From: Streptacidiphilus sp. P02-A3a
GTDB lineage: Bacteria; Actinomycetota; Actinomycetes; Streptomycetales; Streptomycetaceae
Direction of reading: 5' to 3'
Length of the DNA: 64,000 nt
NCBI RefSeq assembly: GCF_014084105.1
Contig: NZ_CP048289.1
Span: 4,845,922-4,909,921, forward strand
Part shown: positions 55,465 through 63,898 of the stretch, one piece after another
Numbering within the stretch: the stretch's first letter is position 1
How the letters are laid out: every line of letters begins with the position of its first letter
Made by a program: the position numbers and the translations under genes
The notes under the pieces: generated by a model
Told to the model about the DNA's origin: nothing
Databases searched by the model: none
Seen by the model: the letters and a program-made list of their open reading frames with translations, nothing else

Positions 55465-55636
55465 GCGAGGCCCGTGAGTTCAGCAAAACTGAGGGAACTT
55501 CAGCGGGGACCCACGGGTCGGATGCTGTGCTCACCGCAGGCGCAAACTCCGGTTTACACCGAACCCAGGGGAACGGATCTGGAGTCGGTGGTGCGGGGGC
55601 CAGTGTGGCGGGAGCGGAGTGACCTGGCAGTGCGTC

Positions 55637-56086
55637 TCAAAGCTTGGGCAGAGGAACGTCCCTGCGCCAGAAGGTGGGAAGCCACCAGCACAACACGGAG
55701 TAGTCGTCAGGCCAGGGTTCAGGCGCGTTCCCGTGCTCGAACGAGTCGCGTAGCAGGTCGATCGGGCGCCACTGGGGGTCGATGAACTCATCGAGCCGGG
55801 GTTGTCGGCAGTGCTGTCTGCCGTTTTCGTCGCAGGCTCCGAAGGCGCGGTAGTTCCGTTGGGCCTGGACCAGCGAGGTGCTGTTGGCCCCGCTCGGCAT
55901 GGTCGGCCATCGCATCTGGGTCAGGTCGTCTTCCCAGAAGCAGATCGGGCAGATGTCCCAGGAGCCGAATGACTCCAGGACCAAGTGCCCGCAGCATGGG
56001 CAGGGGAAGCATGGAGTCGTCCGGTCAGCATGGGCGGTGTTGTCCTGCGGTGTACTGGCTGCGTCTTCGGTTGGGGGCACTTGCAA
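55637..56086 (-). CDS. CPCC-type cysteine-rich protein
   Basis: The 149-residue protein carries the CPCC domain: CFPCPCCGHLVL and then SWDICPICFWEDD, followed by GANSTSLVQAQRNYRAFGA. Four to five Cys probably bind zinc. The role of the family is unknown; members are often next to toxin, immunity or mobile genes. Here it is the last gene of the recombinase operon region, 36 bases after the second recombinase, so it looks like cargo. Confidence 0.8.
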   Translation of the reverse strand: MQVPPTEDAASTPQDNTAHADRTTPCFPCPCCGHLVLESFGSWDICPICFWEDDLTQMRWPTMPSGANSTSLVQAQRNYRAFGACDENGRQHCRQPRLDEFIDPQWRPIDLLRDSFEHGNAPEPWPDDYSVLCWWLPTFWRRDVPLPKL

Positions 56087-56122
56087 ATGATCGCTTCATG
56101 CTGCCGTCCGGTCGAGCGGGTT

Positions 56123-57718
56123 TCACGGTTGGAACTGCTGCTCGGCCGCCTGCTCCAGGAGCGCCCGTGCGGAGTCGGCATAGCGCATGGCGGTGGTCTC
56201 GTGGAGGCCGAATACTTCGGCGAGGTGGAGCGGGTCGGGACCCTGGACGAGTGCTTCTTCGAGCTGCCGGTCGACGCGGAGTCTTTCGAGGGTCGCGTCC
56301 TGTCCTCGCATGGCCGCGCTGATCCAGTGGTTGCTGGCGCGGGCGGTGCCCGTCGCGGTCTGCTGGTTGATCAGCAGGTGGAGGTTGGCGGTGTTGGGCC
56401 ACCGCTTCCTGCGGTGGTCGAGCCAGTCCAGCAGCAGGGTGAGGGTGAGGTCGTCGAGAGGGCGGACGCGGCCGGCGATGATCACCCGGCGGTTGCCGGG
56501 GTCGGTGTCGTCGAGCGTGAGGGTGGCGATCTGGGCGACGCGGGCGGCATGGACGGCGGCGAGGGCGAGGATGAGTCGGGTGGCCGGGGTGGTGGCTGCG
56601 GCGACGGCGCGGTCGATCTGGTCGGCGGCCAGGGGTTGGAGGACTCCGGACTCGTAGCGGCCGACCTTGATTCGGCTGGTCGGGTTGCGGAAGACCAGGC
56701 CGGACCGTTTGGCCCACGCGAACAGCGACCGCAGGGCGACGAGCTGGTCGTGGCGCTGGCGGCCATGCAGCGTCTTAACGTGGGCGAGCACGTCGTCGCG
56801 AGTCACTTCCCGCAGGTGGTCGTAGTGTTCGGACCAGTCCACCAGGGCTGGGCGGACCCGGTTGAGGTAGAGCCAGACGGTTCCCTCCCGGCGCGGGAGA
56901 CTGCGGGGGCCGCCGTCGCGCAAGGTACGGGTCCACCGTTCGGCCTCTGAACGGATTCCGGGGGCCAGGCCGTCCAGGCGTTCGGCGAGCCAGCCCTCGA
57001 AGGACGGCTCGCTGTCGTCCAGGAAGATCCCCATCTCCTGCAGGACCGTCACGACGTGCCCGACACCCAGGTCAAGGGCGCGGAGCGGTTCGAAGATCTC
57101 GCTGTGCCTGATGACGTCGCCGTCGACATAGCCGGTGAGCACGAGGGCCAGGCCGCGGTTGACGGCGAAGCCTATGTTTCGTCCCCAGCCCCGGGCCTCG
57201 GCGAGCTGGTGGGCGAGGTACTTCGCCCAGGCCAGCCAGGGACTGGCCAGGTCGCTGTCGGCGGGGTCGAGACGACGGTAGTCCCGCGCCATCTGCCCGA
57301 ACAGCGGCGGCTGGCTCCAGCGAGGGGCCGGCCGCCGGGCCGGTGCGGGCGGCGGCTTGGGAAGCGATCCCCGCGGGCCGCCGCGGCGTGGAACGTCGGG
57401 TGCCGAGCCCCTGCGGTAGTGCAGGCCCATGAAGAACAGCTGGTGGTGACCGACGTCGGCAAGCCGGTCCCGGATCAGCGCCTGGGCCGCCGGCTGGCCC
57501 GATGCGGTCTTGGCGCTGAGGCGGGCCTGGCACCAGCACAGGCGGCAGTAGTACCACTTCAGCGGCTGCTGCCGCTCGCACCCGATGCAGGCGGCGGCCG
57601 TGCGGGTGCGGCTGAACATGTAGCAGGCCGGGCAGAGACGGCCGCTGAACTCGCCCCAGGCCAGACAGCCCTCGCAGGAACCGGTGGGCGTGCGGTAGCC
57701 CCGGGGATACCTACTCAT
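56123..57718 (-). CDS. Large tyrosine-recombinase-like protein with N-terminal Cys clusters
   Basis: The 531-residue protein begins with paired Cys motifs (CEGCLAWG, LCPACYMF, CIGCERQ, YYCRLCWC), likely zinc ribbons. The middle has a SAM-like core-binding region (VTRDDVLAHVKTLHGRQRHDQ), and the C-terminal part has LALAAVHAARVAQIATLTLDD in place of the Arg-I helix and ends TTAMRYADSARALLEQA, where Tyr could be the nucleophile. The central His-x-x-Arg box is not conserved, so it may be an accessory recombinase, like TnpB of Tn554-type elements. The ATG at 57718 overlaps the XRE stop by 4 bases. Confidence 0.7.
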   Translation of the reverse strand: MSRYPRGYRTPTGSCEGCLAWGEFSGRLCPACYMFSRTRTAAACIGCERQQPLKWYYCRLCWCQARLSAKTASGQPAAQALIRDRLADVGHHQLFFMGLHYRRGSAPDVPRRGGPRGSLPKPPPAPARRPAPRWSQPPLFGQMARDYRRLDPADSDLASPWLAWAKYLAHQLAEARGWGRNIGFAVNRGLALVLTGYVDGDVIRHSEIFEPLRALDLGVGHVVTVLQEMGIFLDDSEPSFEGWLAERLDGLAPGIRSEAERWTRTLRDGGPRSLPRREGTVWLYLNRVRPALVDWSEHYDHLREVTRDDVLAHVKTLHGRQRHDQLVALRSLFAWAKRSGLVFRNPTSRIKVGRYESGVLQPLAADQIDRAVAAATTPATRLILALAAVHAARVAQIATLTLDDTDPGNRRVIIAGRVRPLDDLTLTLLLDWLDHRRKRWPNTANLHLLINQQTATGTARASNHWISAAMRGQDATLERLRVDRQLEEALVQGPDPLHLAEVFGLHETTAMRYADSARALLEQAAEQQFQP

Positions 57719-58053
57719 GCCGGCGGCAGCGAACGGCCGTCGCGCCGCTTGGGCACCACGGCCGCCGGCGAGACGGCCGCCGCGGCTGCCGCGGCTGCCG
57801 CGCGCAGGTTCTCCTGCTGTCCGGGGCGGACGACCTTCTCGGGCTCGGGTGTCAGCAGGTCGCCGATCTCGCAGCCCAGGACGACGCAGATGATGTCCAG
57901 GTCCTCCAGCTTGAGTGAGATCGGCTGGCCGGACCACAATCCGGACATCTTCCCGGCGGAGATCACCAGGCCGTGCTCGGCCAGGCTCCGCTGCAGCTCG
58001 GATGCTTTCCAGATGCCCTTGTTGGCGGCGGTCAGCCGCAGGTTCCACTTCAT
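57715..58053 (-). CDS. XRE-like helix-turn-helix protein
   Basis: The 112-residue protein begins MKWNLRLTAANKGIWKASEL, and the helix-turn-helix is completed by VISAGKMSGLWSGQPISLKL and LDIICVVLGCEIGDLL. The tail is an Ala-rich stretch (poly-Ala) and basic residues. It overlaps both recombinase genes by 4 bases (ATGA) and may repress the operon or act as an architectural partner of the recombinases. Confidence 0.8.
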   Translation of the reverse strand: MKWNLRLTAANKGIWKASELQRSLAEHGLVISAGKMSGLWSGQPISLKLEDLDIICVVLGCEIGDLLTPEPEKVVRPGQQENLRAAAAAAAAAVSPAAVVPKRRDGRSLPPA

Positions 58054-59126
58054 CCCAGGAGTCCTTCCAGCCGCTTGGCGGCCCGCTGTTGTCCGGCGAT
58101 CCAGGCGTCCTCGACCCTGGTCTGCTGGACGTGGATGTAGCGCATCGTGGTGGCGATCCAGGAATGTCCTAGTACCTCCTGAATTGCCACCAGGTCCAGG
58201 CCGCCGTTGTAGAGCTCGGACGCGCAGTAGTGCCGCAGGACGTGCGGCGTCAATTTCTCGCCCCAGAGGGGCAGATGGAGCATCACGGCGTCGTCCAGTC
58301 CCTTGCGCAGGGCGTCGTCGCCTACCCGGCGTGAGGAGCCGTCGGCGTTCTTGCGCTCGCTGGGGAACAGCGGGGCACCGGGGCGGGTGTGGTCGTCGTC
58401 AAACTGGCCCCAGACGTCCTCGATGAACCACCGAAGCGTCCGGTCGGCACCGTTGATCAGCGGCACCATCCGTTCGCGCGGCCCCGAACCGCGGGCACCC
58501 TTCCCGTAGCGGACGTGGAGCTTGCCGAATCGGCCCAGATCCCACTTGATGTCGTCCAAGTCGAGCTTGCACGCCTCGCTCACCCGCAGCCCGACCTGCG
58601 ACATCAGCTTGGAGGCGGTGTAGTTCCTGGCGGTCGGGCCGAACTTGCGGCAGGTCGCCAGGTCGCCGCCCCAGCCGGTGAAGAGATGCGCCATCTCCGG
58701 CTCGCTCGGCGGTATCCGCAGCCGGGCGTCCTTCGCGCCGCGCGGGCGGTTCATCTCGTCGATCGGGCACTCGACCATACGGCCGGTCAGCTGGTGGATC
58801 TCGACCTTGTGCCGCAGCTCCAGGAACGTGAAGTACGTGCTCAGCGCCTGTGAGCGGGCCAGGCGGGTGCCGCTGGGCGAGCCCCGCAGCACCCGCCCGA
58901 AGTACGCGTCGGCGTCGGTCGGCTCCATGTCCCACAGCGGACGGCCGAACCACGTCCGCATCTGGTCCAGGTGGCAGACGTCGCCCTGGATAGTGCTGTC
59001 GGTCAGCCCTGCCGACGCCCGCGCCAGCACGAAGCCCGCGAGCACGTCGGTCTCGAACGCTTCCAGATCCTCAGCCGAGGCCGGCGCCCGGAGCTCACGC
59101 AGATCCCGTACAGCGGCCAGCGCCAA
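58050..59126 (-). CDS. Tyrosine site-specific recombinase (XerC/D type)
   Basis: The protein of about 358 residues has the catalytic domain set: Arg in SQVGLRVSEACKLDL, Lys-containing beta hairpin near KGARGSGPRERMVPL, HxLRH in TPHVLRHYCASELYNGG, His/Trp-type box VLGHSWIATTMRYIHV with the nucleophile Tyr. It is a complete recombinase. TTG 59126 is preferred because AGGAGG lies 7 bases upstream; GTG 59147 has no such site. It is the first gene of the recombinase, XRE, recombinase operon. Confidence 0.88.
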   Translation of the reverse strand: MALAAVRDLRELRAPASAEDLEAFETDVLAGFVLARASAGLTDSTIQGDVCHLDQMRTWFGRPLWDMEPTDADAYFGRVLRGSPSGTRLARSQALSTYFTFLELRHKVEIHQLTGRMVECPIDEMNRPRGAKDARLRIPPSEPEMAHLFTGWGGDLATCRKFGPTARNYTASKLMSQVGLRVSEACKLDLDDIKWDLGRFGKLHVRYGKGARGSGPRERMVPLINGADRTLRWFIEDVWGQFDDDHTRPGAPLFPSERKNADGSSRRVGDDALRKGLDDAVMLHLPLWGEKLTPHVLRHYCASELYNGGLDLVAIQEVLGHSWIATTMRYIHVQQTRVEDAWIAGQQRAAKRLEGLLG

Positions 59127-59175
59127 CCCGAGCCTCCTCAGCTTCACGAGGAAAGTGGAACCATCGTGAAGACTG

Positions 59176-59206
59176 AGGTTACTTCATGAATCCTGAAGCT
59201 ACCTCA
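59176..59206. other. Core-site-like palindrome beside the recombinase gene
   Basis: GAGGTTACTTCA and TGAAGCTACCTC are 12-bp arms that match at 10 positions when inverted, with a 7-base spacer (TGAATCC). This layout is that of a tyrosine recombinase crossover site. A related half-site, GAGGGAACTTCA, lies at the other end of the element near 55490. The two could be the element's right and left attachment ends. Confidence 0.5.
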
Positions 59207-59315
59207 CCGGGTCGCTCGGGCCGAAAGGACATCAGAACCCCCTGGCCAGCGGGCTGGACATCCTCCAGCCCTCATGGGAACTCACGGGATGTCGCACAGC
59301 TGCGGCGTTGGGGCG

Positions 59316-59346
59316 GCGGGGCGGCGGGGGTCCCCTGCCGCCCCGC
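59316..59346. terminator. GC-rich hairpin after the sugar-acid operon
   Basis: Arms 59316-59329 and 59332-59346 pair with one bulge. It lies 20 bases beyond the stop of the SDR gene and should end the three-gene operon. Confidence 0.7.
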
Positions 59347-59366
59347 GGTCCGTCGCCGCGCCGGGG

Positions 59367-60101
59367 TCAGTCCCGGGCCGCCTGGGTGTGCCGCAGTCGC
59401 TCCCGCAGGTCGGGGCGCAGGAAGGCGGCGGGCGAGGCGATGGACAGTCCCCCGTCGACCGGGAGCACGGCCCCGGTGACGAAGTCGGCCGCGGCCAGGT
59501 AGAGCACGGCTTCGGCGACGTCGGCGGGGCGGCCGACCCGGCCCAGCGGGTAGCCCTCGGTGACCTGGGGCAGGTCGGCGTTGCCGATCATGCCCGGGGC
59601 GACCGCGTTGACCCGGATCCCGCGCCCGCCGTAGTCCAGGGCGAGCTGCCGCACCAGGCCCTCCACCGCGGCCTTGGCCGCGGAGTAGCCGGGCAGCCAC
59701 GGTGCGGCCAAGGTGGCGTTGACGGAGCTGACCGCGACGATGCTGCCGCCGGGCGGCAGCAGCGGCAGGGCCGCGCGGGCGGGGAAGAACGCGGCGTGCA
59801 GGGTGTTGTCGATGGCCCGGTACCAGTCGTCGGGGGCCGCCCGGTGGGCCGCCGCCGGGGCCATCACGGCGGCGGCCAGGACCAGGACGTCCAGGCCGCC
59901 GAGTCGTTCGACGGTGCGGCGGACCGCCTCGTCGGCCCCCTGCGGGGTGCTGACGTCCAGTGGGAGGTTCTCGGTCAGGGCGGGGTCGGTGCTGTCGTCG
60001 AGGCAGACCCCGACGACCCGGTCGCCGGTCCGGGCGAAGGCCTCGGCGATCGCCCGGCCGATCGGGGAGGAGCTTCCGATCAGGAGGACTGAGCGGCTCA
60101 C
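59367..60101 (-). CDS. Short-chain dehydrogenase/reductase
   Basis: The 244-residue SDR has the cofactor motif LLIGSSSPIGRAIAEAF, VLVLAAAV in place of NNAG, the catalytic Ser in IVAVSSVNATLAAPW and YSAAKAAVEG for the Tyr and Lys. GTG 60101 overlaps the stop of the DapA-like gene (GTGA). Within this operon it probably oxidises a sugar or a keto-deoxy sugar acid. Confidence 0.9.
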   Translation of the reverse strand: MSRSVLLIGSSSPIGRAIAEAFARTGDRVVGVCLDDSTDPALTENLPLDVSTPQGADEAVRRTVERLGGLDVLVLAAAVMAPAAAHRAAPDDWYRAIDNTLHAAFFPARAALPLLPPGGSIVAVSSVNATLAAPWLPGYSAAKAAVEGLVRQLALDYGGRGIRVNAVAPGMIGNADLPQVTEGYPLGRVGRPADVAEAVLYLAAADFVTGAVLPVDGGLSIASPAAFLRPDLRERLRHTQAARD

Positions 60102-61015
60102 ACGCGTTCCTTCCGCCAGGCGGGCAGCTGGATGTCGTCCAAGATCTCCGCCAGTGCCCGGGAGGTCAACGGGTCGGACTGCTGCGCCGGGAGCCGGGTG
60201 GTGCCCGAGGCGATGATCCCGCGTCGGCACAGGACCTCCTTGTGGACCGCCCAGGCCTGCCCGGGGCGCATGCCGATGTGGATCAGCGGCAGCAGCCGGG
60301 CGAAGGCCGCCCGGGCCCGGGCCCGGCGCCCGGCCGCCAGGTCGTCCAGGACCGGCCGCAGCAGGTCGCTGAACTCGCAGGCCGGCATCGTGCCGACACT
60401 GCCGTGGTCGTACTCCTCGATCAGGGACAGGGCGTTCTGGCCGCCGAGGACGGTGAGGCCGTCGGGCACGGCCGCGGTCACCGCGGCCACCTTGAGCGGG
60501 GTGGGCGGGGCCTCGACCTTGACCGAGGTGATGCCGGGTGCCCCGGCCAGGGTGGCGATCGCGGCCACGTCGATGGTGACGCCGGTGACGCCGGGGGCGT
60601 CCTGGATCATCACGCCGGCGTCGGTGGCCGCCGCGACCTCGCCGAAGAAGTCGATGACCTGCTGTCGGCCGGGTTTGACGAAGAAGGGCGGCAGCACCAT
60701 CAGGTGGTCCGCTCCGCCCGCCGCGGCCTGGCGGGCCTGCTCGATGGCGACCGCGGTGCCGGTGCCGTTGACCCCGGCGACCAGCGGCAGGCCGCTGCCC
60801 GCGACGAGTCGGACCTCGCGCAGGATGACGCTCCGCTCCTGGGTGGTCAGCGCGAAGCCCTCGCTCGCCATGCCGAAGACCGCGAGGCCGTCGACCCCGG
60901 CGGCGAGCTGGAACTCGACCAGGGAGCGCAGTGAGGGGACGTCGAGTTCGCCGGAGGCGGTGAACGGTGTGGCGAGGATCGGGATCAGGCCGGTGGGTGC
61001 GCTGCTGGGCGACAC
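60098..61015 (-). CDS. DapA-like aldolase (dihydrodipicolinate synthase/KDG aldolase family)
   Basis: The 305-residue TIM barrel has family motifs ILATPFTASGELDVPSLRSL, GMASEGFALTTQERSVIL, and the Schiff-base Lys in GITSVKVEAPP. The usual YNxP segment is IQDAPGVTG, so the Tyr of true DapA is missing; this fits sugar-acid dehydratases or aldolases rather than lysine synthesis. GTG 61015 begins 3 bases after the enolase-family gene. In the operon it may cleave or dehydrate a keto-deoxy sugar acid. Confidence 0.85.
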   Translation of the reverse strand: MSPSSAPTGLIPILATPFTASGELDVPSLRSLVEFQLAAGVDGLAVFGMASEGFALTTQERSVILREVRLVAGSGLPLVAGVNGTGTAVAIEQARQAAAGGADHLMVLPPFFVKPGRQQVIDFFGEVAAATDAGVMIQDAPGVTGVTIDVAAIATLAGAPGITSVKVEAPPTPLKVAAVTAAVPDGLTVLGGQNALSLIEEYDHGSVGTMPACEFSDLLRPVLDDLAAGRRARARAAFARLLPLIHIGMRPGQAWAVHKEVLCRRGIIASGTTRLPAQQSDPLTSRALAEILDDIQLPAWRKERV

Positions 61016-61017
61016 GG

Positions 61018-62184
61018 TCAGCTCTCCTTGACGAGGCGCAGGACCGTCTCGTGGTCGATCTCGATGCCCAGGCCCGGCCCCTGGGGCAGGGTGAACCCGG
61101 CGGGCCCGGCGGCCAGCGGGGTGGTCAGGATCCGTTGGGCGTAGGGCAGCGGGGTGTGCTGGAACTCGAAGAAGGGGCAGTTCGCGGTCGCCGCGCTGAC
61201 CTGCAGCGCGGCGGCCAGGGCCACGCCCAGGCCGACGGAGTGGTGGTAGGCCACCGGCAGGTGGTGCGCGTCGGCGAGGGTCGCGATCGCGACGGCCTCG
61301 GTGATGCCGGTGCGGGCCACGTCCGGCTGGGCCACGCCCAGGGCGCGCCGGGAGATCCAGTCGCGGAACTCGTAGCGGTTGCGCATGGCCTCGCCGACCG
61401 CCACCGGGGTGGTGATCCGGGAGGCGAGCTCGCGGTGGCCCTCGGTGTCCTCGGGCGCGAGCGGCGCCTCGAAGAACAGGGCGCGGCGGTGGTCGAGTTC
61501 GCGGCCCAGCTCCAGTGCCTGCGGCAGGGAGTACACCCAGTGCGCGTCCACGGCGATGCGTATCCCCGGGGCCGCTGCGGCCACCGCGTCGTAGGTGGCC
61601 AGGTCGGCGTCGATGCCGTTGCCGGCGGCGAGCTTCACCGCGGTGGCGCCCTGGGCCGCGAACGCCGCGGCCAGGTCGGCCCGGGCCTGGTCGGTGTCCC
61701 CGGGCAGGCCGGACACGTATCCCGGGATCCGGGTCCGGTAGGCGCCGCCGAGCAGTTCGGCGACCGACAGTCCGGCGGCCTTGCCGGTCAGGTCCCACAG
61801 GGCGATGTCGAGTGCGGCCAGGGCGTCGGCCTGGTGGCCGACCAGGTGGCCGCGTTCGCGCATCAGGTCGCGCATCCCGTCCCACAGCGGGCGCACCGCC
61901 CGGGGGTCGCGGCCGAGCAGCCACGGGCCGAGCAGCCGGTCGATGATCGCGGCGACCACCTCGGGGCCGACCGGTGCCAGGGCCTCGCCCCATCCCTCCA
62001 GCCCGTCGTCGGTGCTGACGCGGACCAGGACGGTCTCCATCCGCGCGGAGTAGAGGCTGCGCCAGGGCGGGCGGACGAAGTACCCGGGGTCGGCCCGCGG
62101 TGCGGTCCCGTCCGGGAGCTTCCCCAGGTAGGCCGTCTCCGCTGACTGCTTGAGGATGTGAGTCGTCACTTCTGTGATGCGCAT
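61018..62184 (-). CDS. Mandelate racemase/enolase-superfamily sugar-acid enzyme
   Basis: The 388-residue protein has the N-terminal capping domain with SLYSARMETVLVRVSTDDGL and the barrel residues: Lys in ATAVKLAAGNG, metal ligands Asp in RIAVDAHWVYSL, Glu in LFFEAPLAPED and Glu in VAVGEAMRNRY, and the distal His in PVAYHHSVGLGVAL. It would dehydrate or cycloisomerise a sugar acid to a 2-keto-3-deoxy acid. GGAGAG precedes ATG 62184. It is first in the operon and divergent from the KDPG aldolase gene. Confidence 0.88.
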   Translation of the reverse strand: MRITEVTTHILKQSAETAYLGKLPDGTAPRADPGYFVRPPWRSLYSARMETVLVRVSTDDGLEGWGEALAPVGPEVVAAIIDRLLGPWLLGRDPRAVRPLWDGMRDLMRERGHLVGHQADALAALDIALWDLTGKAAGLSVAELLGGAYRTRIPGYVSGLPGDTDQARADLAAAFAAQGATAVKLAAGNGIDADLATYDAVAAAAPGIRIAVDAHWVYSLPQALELGRELDHRRALFFEAPLAPEDTEGHRELASRITTPVAVGEAMRNRYEFRDWISRRALGVAQPDVARTGITEAVAIATLADAHHLPVAYHHSVGLGVALAAALQVSAATANCPFFEFQHTPLPYAQRILTTPLAAGPAGFTLPQGPGLGIEIDHETVLRLVKES

Positions 62185-62214
62185 GTGCTCTCCAGGGGTT
62201 GACTGATCGTATTA

Positions 62215-62250
62215 TGGATGATGTCTTGCGTATATTGGAAGTGTCATCCA
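62215..62250. promoter_or_regulatory. Palindromic operator candidate between divergent sugar-acid operons
   Basis: TGGATGA at 62215-62221 and TCATCCA at 62244-62250 form an inverted repeat in the 88-base divergent promoter. CATCCA and GATGTC units also occur in the elements upstream of the importer and the first IclR gene. Confidence 0.5.
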
Positions 62251-62272
62251 CAACTTGGGAAGCGAAGCTACT

Positions 62273-62941
62273 GTGAACCTGCTCGCGGAGATAGCGGAAC
62301 GCAAAGTGCTTGCGATCATCCGTGCCGACGGCCCCGAACGGGCCCTGGACTGCGTCCGTACCCTGGTCGGCGCCGGGATCACCGCCCTGGAGGTGTCGTT
62401 GACCACCCCGGGGGCCCTGGAGGCGATCGCCCGGGCGCGGGCCCAGTGCCCGCCCTCGGTCCTGGTCGGGGCCGGGACCGTGCTCACCGCCGACCAGGCC
62501 GAGGCCGCCGCCGAGGCGCGGGCCCAGTTCGCGGTCACCCCGGCGATCACCCCCGGCGCCCGGCGCAGCGTCGCCCTCGGTCTGCCGCTGCTGTGCGGGG
62601 CGCTCACCCCGACCGAGGTGCTCACCGCCCTGGACCTCGGCGCGGCGGCCGTGAAGATCTTTCCCGCCGGTGCCCACGGTCCGCACTACATCAGGGAGTT
62701 GCTCGCCCCGCTGCCGACCGCCCCGCTGGTCGCGGTGGGCGGTGTGGACGCGACGAGCGCGCCGCGGTACCTGGCGGCCGGGGCCCGCGCGGTGGCCGTC
62801 GGCTCCCCGCTGCTGGGCTCCGCGGGCCGTGGCGGCGCGCAGGCCGAGCTCGCGGACCGGGCCGCGGCCCTGCTCGCGGCGGTCGGCGCCGCCGGTGCCG
62901 TACCGGCGGGGCGCGACGCGCGGCGGGGGCCGGGCCGATGA
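62273..62941 (+). CDS. KDPG/KDPGal aldolase (Eda-type)
   Basis: The 222-residue protein has the KDPG aldolase landmarks: VLAIIRADGPERALDCVRTL with the Arg, ITALEVSLTTPGALEAI with the catalytic Glu, VGAGTVLTADQAEAAAEA, and the Schiff-base Lys in AAAVKIFPAG. It cleaves a 6-phospho-2-keto-3-deoxy sugar acid into pyruvate and glyceraldehyde-3-phosphate. GTG 62273 is preferred; TTG 62255 is also in frame. The stop overlaps the kinase start (ATGA). Confidence 0.93.
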   Translation: MNLLAEIAERKVLAIIRADGPERALDCVRTLVGAGITALEVSLTTPGALEAIARARAQCPPSVLVGAGTVLTADQAEAAAEARAQFAVTPAITPGARRSVALGLPLLCGALTPTEVLTALDLGAAAVKIFPAGAHGPHYIRELLAPLPTAPLVAVGGVDATSAPRYLAAGARAVAVGSPLLGSAGRGGAQAELADRAAALLAAVGAAGAVPAGRDARRGPGR

Positions 62942-63873
62942 CCGACGTGCTCACCCTCGGCGAGGCGATGGTCTCGGTCCGCACCGCGGCGCCGATGCGG
63001 CTCGGCGGCGCGGCGCAGCTCTCGGTCGCCGGGTCCGAGAGCAATGTGGCGATCGGCCTCGCCCGGCTCGGCCACGACGTCTGCTGGGTCGGCGCGGTCG
63101 GCGACGACCAGCCGGGGAACCTGGTCCGCAGGACGCTGCGGGCCGAGGGGGTCGACACCCGCTTCGCGCGTGCGGCGCGGGGTGCGTTCACCGGGTTCGT
63201 CGCCTTCGACCAGCCCGCCCACGACATCACCCGGGTCAGCTACCACCGGGCCGGCTCGGCCGGGTCCACGCTGACCGCCAAGGAGTGCTCGGTGGCGCTG
63301 AGCTCCACCTTCCCGCGGCTGGTGCACCTGACCGGGATCACCCCGGCGTTGTCGCAGACCGCCCGCGAGGCGGTCCTGGCCACGGCCCGTGCCGCGCACG
63401 CGGCCGGGATCCGGGTCTCCCTGGACGTCAACTACCGCGAACGGCTGTGGCCCCGGCCGCAGGCGGCGGCGGTGCTGCGGGAACTGCTGCCGCTGCTGCA
63501 CACCGTCTTCGCCTCGGCGGACGAGCTCGACCTGCTCAGCGCGGCGGCGGACCCGGTGGCCGAGCTGCTGGCGCGCGGCGTGGCGCAGGTCGTCGTCACC
63601 GCGGGCGCGGACGGGGCGCACTGCCACACGCCCGGGGGCAGCAGGTACCAGCCCGCGTTGCGGGTCGCGGTGGTGGACAGCGTCGGCGCCGGGGACGCCT
63701 TCGTCTCCGGCTACCTGTCCGGCGCCCTGGACGGGCTGACCGCCGAGGAGCGGCTGCGCCGGGCCGCCACCGCCGGGGCGTTCTGCGTCGGAGCGCACGG
63801 CGACTGGGAGGCGCTGCCGTCCAGGGCCGGCCTGGCCCTGCTCGCCCGCGGCGACGGCGCCGCCCTGCGCTGA
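62938..63873 (+). CDS. PfkB-family sugar kinase, probable 2-keto-3-deoxygluconate kinase
   Basis: The 311-residue kinase has the PfkB signatures: RLGHDVCWVGAVGDDQPGN near the N-terminus and DSVGAGDAFVSGYLSGAL with the catalytic Asp near the C-terminus. Together with the coupled KDPG aldolase, it points to phosphorylation of 2-keto-3-deoxy-gluconate or -galactonate. ATG 62938 overlaps the aldolase stop by four bases. Confidence 0.92.
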   Translation: MTDVLTLGEAMVSVRTAAPMRLGGAAQLSVAGSESNVAIGLARLGHDVCWVGAVGDDQPGNLVRRTLRAEGVDTRFARAARGAFTGFVAFDQPAHDITRVSYHRAGSAGSTLTAKECSVALSSTFPRLVHLTGITPALSQTAREAVLATARAAHAAGIRVSLDVNYRERLWPRPQAAAVLRELLPLLHTVFASADELDLLSAAADPVAELLARGVAQVVVTAGADGAHCHTPGGSRYQPALRVAVVDSVGAGDAFVSGYLSGALDGLTAEERLRRAATAGAFCVGAHGDWEALPSRAGLALLARGDGAALR

Positions 63874-63898
63874 GGCGGGGCGGCGCCGCGCCGTCCGC

